A DNA stretch of 8,036 bases from JAEXNA01 sp050486105. Its GTDB lineage: Bacteria; Vulcanimicrobiota; Xenobia; Xenobiales; JADMJV01. The notes beneath the pieces are model-generated. The model did not search any database. It was not told the DNA's origin and saw only the letters and a program-made list of their open reading frames with translations. The translations under genes and the position numbers were made by a program. Below are positions 4,958 through 8,036 of the stretch, piece by piece (the stretch's first letter is position 1; every line of letters starts with the position of its first letter). Location of the stretch: the NCBI GenBank assembly GCA_050486105.1, contig JBJHCR010000294.1:1-8036 (forward strand). Direction: 5' to 3'.

Positions 4958-6621
4958 TAGCCTTCTTTCCCTTCGTGTTTTGGGGGTTCCTGGCAAGCTT
5001 CCGGCTGAGATAGGTTGTTGGCATTCCAGACCGTCCTCTGGGGGAACGGGATCTCGATCCCTTCTTTATCGAAGCGGTCCTTAACTCGGCGGTTGAGTTC
5101 TCGTTTCACCGACCATTGTGACAAAGGTATGGTTCTGAGTAACAAACGCAGGGTTATGCCATTATCTCCCAGAGTCTCCACCCCAAGAATGGCTGGAGGT
5201 TCGGTGATCTGGTCCTCCCATTCTTCGAAGAGTTCGTCGGCAACCTCTTCGAGAACCTCGAGGGCTCGTCCCAGATTCTCCTTGTAGGCGACCTCAACTC
5301 GGTAGTCCACGCGACCCCACTGGTTGGAGTGGTTTTGCACCACTTGCAGAGAGGAGTTCGGGATGGTGATCAGTCGACCGTCGATGGTTCGAATCTGAGT
5401 GCATCGAAGGTGAAAAGCTTCCACCGTCCCGCTCAGTCCATTCCACTCAATGACATCTCCAATTCCGAAATGGTCTTCCAGCAAGATATGGATCCCGGCC
5501 AACACGTTCTTAATGAGATCCTGAGTGGCCAGTCCGACCGTGATCCCGACTAGGCCCGCTCCAGCCAAGGCTGAGCCCAAGTCGATTTCCAGATAGATTA
5601 AATAGACGATGACTCCAACCCCGAATGCGAGCACCCTGACGGATACGCAAGCCGCCTGGTCCAAAGTGGCCAACCTCAGACCCAACCTAGAAAGATGCAC
5701 TCCTTCCTGGTTGGCCTGAAGCGCAAGAAAGTAGCGATGCACCAGGTGCTCCAAGCCTCGACTGGCTAACAGAGTAGTGATGAACAGGGCGATCAGGAGC
5801 AAATAGGGGAACAATACCCCTCGATAAACCAGGCCGGCCCAAGTCCTCGAAGGCGGAAAAAGCCTTAGGCTTATGTAGAGGGCCCCGGCCCACAGGAGAA
5901 ACTTCGCTGACCAAAACGGAGAACCCAGGAACTTTCGACCAATCCAGTTCAAGCCGCGATGCCCCAAAACTGATAAGGCAAACAGTGCGATGACCACCGA
6001 CCAGGCGAGACGTTGATAGGCTTCAGTTCTCATGGTTGCTGCCAGATCGAGCTCCTTCTGGAGAGCATCCCTCCAGACCCAAGCAACCTCGTTCTCTAGC
6101 TGCAGGCGCAGCTGCAACGGTTGCTCTGCAAGTTCATACTCAGGAATATCATCGTCGGTGACGGTAATCAGAACTTGTTCTCCGGCCAGAACCACGGTGG
6201 TCCCCATGATCCGCTCTACCCGAACGGGAGGGGGGTCGGCACCGTACTCATCGATCACTTTTTGCACCCTCTGGCTAACGAGAGCGGCGCGGTCTCGAGC
6301 CGTCAAAGTCTCCGTGCCCACCACCCGGAAAAGGGGAAAGCTCTCCACCACCAGGTCCTCGGATGCCTGCGTCAATCCGGCCCGGCTTTTCTTGGCCTTA
6401 ACTGTAGTGGGGACCACAGGTTTTGGTTTGGGGGTGGGAGTCTCAGAGTCTTCGTTGTCGGGATCCAGAGCTTCTGCACTCGGGGAGGGCGACAACGAGG
6501 GCGACGGCGATGGCGACGGCTCCTCCTGACTCCAAGCCTGGGAGACCAGCAGAAGAACTGAGAGACAAACGATGAGAGAAGTACGCACGATGCCGACGTT
6601 TTCGGCTCTTCCCTCCTCCAT
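4957..6621 (-). CDS. MscS-family mechanosensitive channel with periplasmic N-terminal domain
   Basis: The product has 554 residues, about twice E. coli MscS. Residues 12-31 are a signal peptide, possibly cleaved at AWS|Q. Residues 34-72 are a Pro/Ser/Thr-rich linker. A periplasmic alpha/beta domain follows (about 90-165: FPLFRVVGTETLTARDRAAL ... VLITVTDDDI), a type I associate with cyanobacterial and environmental MscS proteins. Membrane helices lie near 205-220, 237-254, 266-287 and 325-345. The pore helix and beta domain carry the MscS hallmark around 347-391 (GITVGLATQDLIKN, GIGDVIEWNGLSGTV) and RTIDGRLITIPNSSL at 411-425, with the alpha/beta vestibule ending in GIEIPFPQRTV at 521-531. It should open under membrane tension to release solutes. 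A GTG at codon 12 would give an even more standard signal peptide. The stop overlaps the cNMP-binding gene (TAATG). Upstream, a MITE-like insert separates it from the TPR gene. Confidence 0.95.
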   Translation of the reverse strand: MEEGRAENVGIVRTSLIVCLSVLLLVSQAWSQEEPSPSPSPSLSPSPSAEALDPDNEDSETPTPKPKPVVPTTVKAKKSRAGLTQASEDLVVESFPLFRVVGTETLTARDRAALVSQRVQKVIDEYGADPPPVRVERIMGTTVVLAGEQVLITVTDDDIPEYELAEQPLQLRLQLENEVAWVWRDALQKELDLAATMRTEAYQRLAWSVVIALFALSVLGHRGLNWIGRKFLGSPFWSAKFLLWAGALYISLRLFPPSRTWAGLVYRGVLFPYLLLIALFITTLLASRGLEHLVHRYFLALQANQEGVHLSRLGLRLATLDQAACVSVRVLAFGVGVIVYLIYLEIDLGSALAGAGLVGITVGLATQDLIKNVLAGIHILLEDHFGIGDVIEWNGLSGTVEAFHLRCTQIRTIDGRLITIPNSSLQVVQNHSNQWGRVDYRVEVAYKENLGRALEVLEEVADELFEEWEDQITEPPAILGVETLGDNGITLRLLLRTIPLSQWSVKRELNRRVKDRFDKEGIEIPFPQRTVWNANNLSQPEACQEPPKHEGKEG

Positions 6622-6660
6622 CCTACCCGGCGAGCGCGGGAGCCTTGAGGTCTTTAGGAT

Positions 6661-6679
6661 CTGGCCAGGAAGTACTTCC
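6661..6679 (+). repeat. Left terminal inverted repeat core of the MITE-like element
   Basis: CTGGCCAGGAAGTACTTCC. It is itself made of two overlapping perfect palindromes, CTGGCCAG (6661-6668) and GGAAGTACTTCC (6668-6679), sharing one G. Confidence 0.85.
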
Positions 6680-6697
6680 TAGTTTCGAGTGCGGAGG

Positions 6698-6733
6698 CGC
6701 CGGGGCCACCCACGCATGCGCGGGTTCCCGGCG
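6698..6733. repeat. Interior hairpin of the MITE-like element
   Basis: CGCCGGG (6698-6704) pairs with CCCGGCG (6727-6733). Inside it ACCC (6708-6711) pairs with GGGT (6722-6725), and CGCATGCG (6713-6720) is a perfect palindrome at the tip. There is no U tract next to it. Confidence 0.6.
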
Positions 6734-6831
6734 TCCCCCTGGGTGTGGCAAGGCGCTTTTGACGCGGTTTGTTTGACACAAATTAGGAGAAAGCAGCGAA
6801 GCCCGCAGGGATGTATCCGTGCTCCAAATCG

Positions 6832-6850
6832 GGAAGTACTTCCTGGCCAG
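6832..6850 (-). repeat. Right terminal inverted repeat core of the MITE-like element
   Basis: GGAAGTACTTCCTGGCCAG, the exact reverse complement of the left core, with the same two palindromes in mirror order (GGAAGTACTTCC at 6832-6843, CTGGCCAG at 6843-6850). AT follows, then the right target duplication. Confidence 0.85.
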
Positions 6851-6854
6851 ATCT

Positions 6855-7685
6855 TTAGGGTTGGCCTTCAATCCTGGCCACCCCTCGCTGGGCCCGGATG
6901 GTCGTGGTCTCGTCACTGCGATCTTGGAGCACACGCTCAAACTGGGCCAAACTCTGAGAGAGCTCGCCCTGTTTTTCCAGCAACTCGGCGAACTCCAAAC
7001 GGGCCTGCCGTTCTAAAGGAGCGACGGCCAATCCCTTTCGGTAGAATTCGGCAGCGGCGTTCAAGTCGCCAGCTTCATTTCGAGCTTTGCCAAGTTGAAA
7101 GTAGGATTCTGGAAGGTCGGGAGCCCAACGGTTGAGCTTTTCCCAGACAGCCAAAGCCTCCTCGCCTCGACCCAAACTTTGCAACAGGCGAATCTCGTTG
7201 GTCATACCCAAGGTTCTTCCGCTTGCGTCATCCTGGGCTCGTCGGTATTGAATCAAGGCTAGGTCCGGTTGCTCGAGACGCTCGGCGAGTTCCCCTGTCA
7301 GGACCCATCCATGACCGTTGTCCGGCTCCAGAGTCCGCAAGCGTTGGAGGTCGTGAGCAGCTAGGGGCAATTCTCCTTCTGCCAGGGCGGCGATGGCACG
7401 GTAGTGATAATTTGCGGCCACGTTGGGAGACTCTTGGATCGCGGCATCGAGAACCTCCCGCGCTCGCTGGTAACGCCCTTCTTCAACAAGGACTCGGCCC
7501 AAGTTCGATCGAGCAGACGCACGCCAACGCGGAGAAGACAGAGCCTGAGAATAGTTCTGCGCGGCTCTTCCAGGGTCACCGCGATAATAGGCTTGGTTTC
7601 CTCGATTGAGATAGTGAGACCCGAGATCGCAGCCTAGGTGCAAGGTTAGGGTCGCACTCAAAAGAACGATCTTGACCATCTTCAT
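6855..7685 (-). CDS. TPR-repeat protein, probable lipoprotein
   Basis: The product has 276 residues. The N-terminus MKMVKIVLLSATLTLHLGC ends in a lipobox-like LHLGC with C19 as the candidate lipidated residue. His at -3 is unusual, so lipidation is likely but not certain. Asp at +2 (C-D) is an inner-membrane retention signal in enterobacteria. The rest is all-helical with tetratricopeptide repeats, clearest at about 21-53 (NRGNQAYYRGDPGRAAQNYS), 57-88 (LGRVLVEEGRYQRAREVLD), 91-122, 194-227 (YFQLGKARNEAGDLNAAAEF) and 228-258. Such proteins are scaffolds for protein complexes; the partner is unknown. Its ATG overlaps the upstream gene's TGA as TGATG, so the two are coupled. The stop codon lies inside the target duplication of the MITE-like element, yet the reading frame is preserved. 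The next gene downstream, with only the element between, is the MscS channel. Confidence 0.9.
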   Translation of the reverse strand: MKMVKIVLLSATLTLHLGCDLGSHYLNRGNQAYYRGDPGRAAQNYSQALSSPRWRASARSNLGRVLVEEGRYQRAREVLDAAIQESPNVAANYHYRAIAALAEGELPLAAHDLQRLRTLEPDNGHGWVLTGELAERLEQPDLALIQYRRAQDDASGRTLGMTNEIRLLQSLGRGEEALAVWEKLNRWAPDLPESYFQLGKARNEAGDLNAAAEFYRKGLAVAPLERQARLEFAELLEKQGELSQSLAQFERVLQDRSDETTTIRAQRGVARIEGQP

Positions 7686-7984
7686 CAGGTGCCACCATCC
7701 GAATCGTGGGGACGCTTGGTCAAGACAACATCGGCGCTGCCAACCAAGCGTCTCTGAGGTTTTTCCCCTGGGGATCCTGGACCCACGGGTGTGGTCTCAA
7801 GCCATGCTTCAATGCGTCCTGGCTTCTTTGCAGCAAAGCCTACATTCATTGTCATTCGATTGAGCAACTCTGGATGCTTGAGAATCCTCGCCAGAAATAG
7901 CCGGGTTCTGTGGCCATCGTCTGAACTGAGGGTCAACAGTACCTCCCCAGTGTCCTCCGAGACCACAGTCAGGGTTTCGGACAT
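7685..7984 (-). CDS. Unknown protein, possibly the 3' part of a longer gene
   Basis: From the ATG at 7984 the product has 99 residues, begins MSETLTVVSEDTGEVLLTLS and ends HDSDGGT. It has no signal peptide or membrane segment. A strand-rich N-terminal half with a short helix (RTRLFLARILKHPELLNRM) is followed by a Pro/Gly-rich tail. I do not recognise a family. GAGGAG precedes the ATG by only three bases, which is short. The frame is also open upstream to the window edge (18 further codons, reading LYLDSRLEASHRDSEEP), so the real start may lie outside the window and the listed start is provisional. Its TGA (7687-7685) overlaps the TPR gene's ATG, making it the first visible gene of the minus-strand operon. 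Confidence 0.65.
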   Translation of the reverse strand: MSETLTVVSEDTGEVLLTLSSDDGHRTRLFLARILKHPELLNRMTMNVGFAAKKPGRIEAWLETTPVGPGSPGEKPQRRLVGSADVVLTKRPHDSDGGT

Positions 7985-8036
7985 CGGCTCCTCGGAGTCT
8001 CGATGGCTGGCTTCGAGTCGGCTGTCAAGGTAGAGC

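Larger units (their letters stand above)
6659..6852. mobile_element. MITE-like element with 21-bp inverted repeats, inserted at a stop codon
   Basis: The ends are exact inverted copies: AT plus CTGGCCAGGAAGTACTTCC at 6659-6679, and its reverse complement at 6832-6852. Directly outside are CTTTAGG at 6652-6658 and CTTTAGG at 6853-6859, a 7-bp target duplication (8 bp if TCTTTAGG at 6651-6658 and 6852-6859 is counted, with the right boundary one base in). The pairing continues inward for about 16 more positions with several G-U pairs on the plus strand, so the ends can fold into a stem of roughly 35-40 bp. The 152-base interior has no coding capacity worth calling and contains its own hairpin (6698-6733). 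Small size, TIRs, duplication and no transposase fit a non-autonomous miniature transposable element. I do not recognise the family. The right duplication contains the TAA stop (6857-6855) of the TPR gene. Confidence 0.78.

Noticed and set aside
6623..6940. A 105-codon minus-strand frame across the MITE-like element
   Set aside because: It runs through the element and into the TPR gene out of frame, with no domain; best seen as a chance open frame in GC-rich sequence.

Overview
The window looks like an accessory-flavoured stretch of chromosome from a Gram-negative-type bacterium of moderately high G+C. Evidence for this includes a lipoprotein-like signal, Sec-type signal peptides, a MscS channel with a periplasmic N-terminal domain, and rho-independent terminators. 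No taxonomic marker is present. The MscS N-terminal domain resembles forms I associate with cyanobacterial and other environmental MscS proteins, so I leave the phylum open.

Layout. (1) Bases 1-83 are the 3' end of a group II intron on the + strand (domains V and VI, both well formed); its reverse transcriptase would lie to the left of the window. (2) Bases 105-280 hold four closely packed hairpins, one of which reads as a minus-strand terminator. (3) Bases 274-2507 (minus) encode a 582-aa Rhs/YD-repeat protein tip with a Pro/Ser-rich linker and a short basic C-terminal domain. It overlaps by one base (TAATG) an acidic 161-aa protein, which is the layout of an Rhs toxin and its immunity protein. 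The Rhs gene lacks the usual large N-terminal part, so it is probably a displaced 3' fragment. (4) Bases 2915-3346 (plus) encode a small secreted protein of unknown function with a strong Shine-Dalgarno sequence and a clear terminator. (5) From the right edge to 3490 all genes are on the minus strand: a possibly partial unknown protein, a TPR lipoprotein-like protein, a MscS-type channel, a single-domain cyclic-nucleotide-binding protein and an aldo/keto reductase. Gene junctions TGATG (7687-7683) and TAATG (4959-4955) indicate translational coupling.

The two most interesting points are in the last block. The MscS channel and the cyclic-nucleotide-binding domain, which are fused in the bCNG channel family, are separate but overlapping genes here. 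Between the TPR gene and the MscS gene sits an apparently undescribed MITE-like element of about 194 bp. It has 21-bp perfect terminal inverted repeats and a 7-8 bp target duplication that contains the TPR stop codon. Removing the element in thought leaves a 32-base gap between the TPR stop and the MscS start, so it appears to have split an operon and to have put a long hairpin in the transcript.
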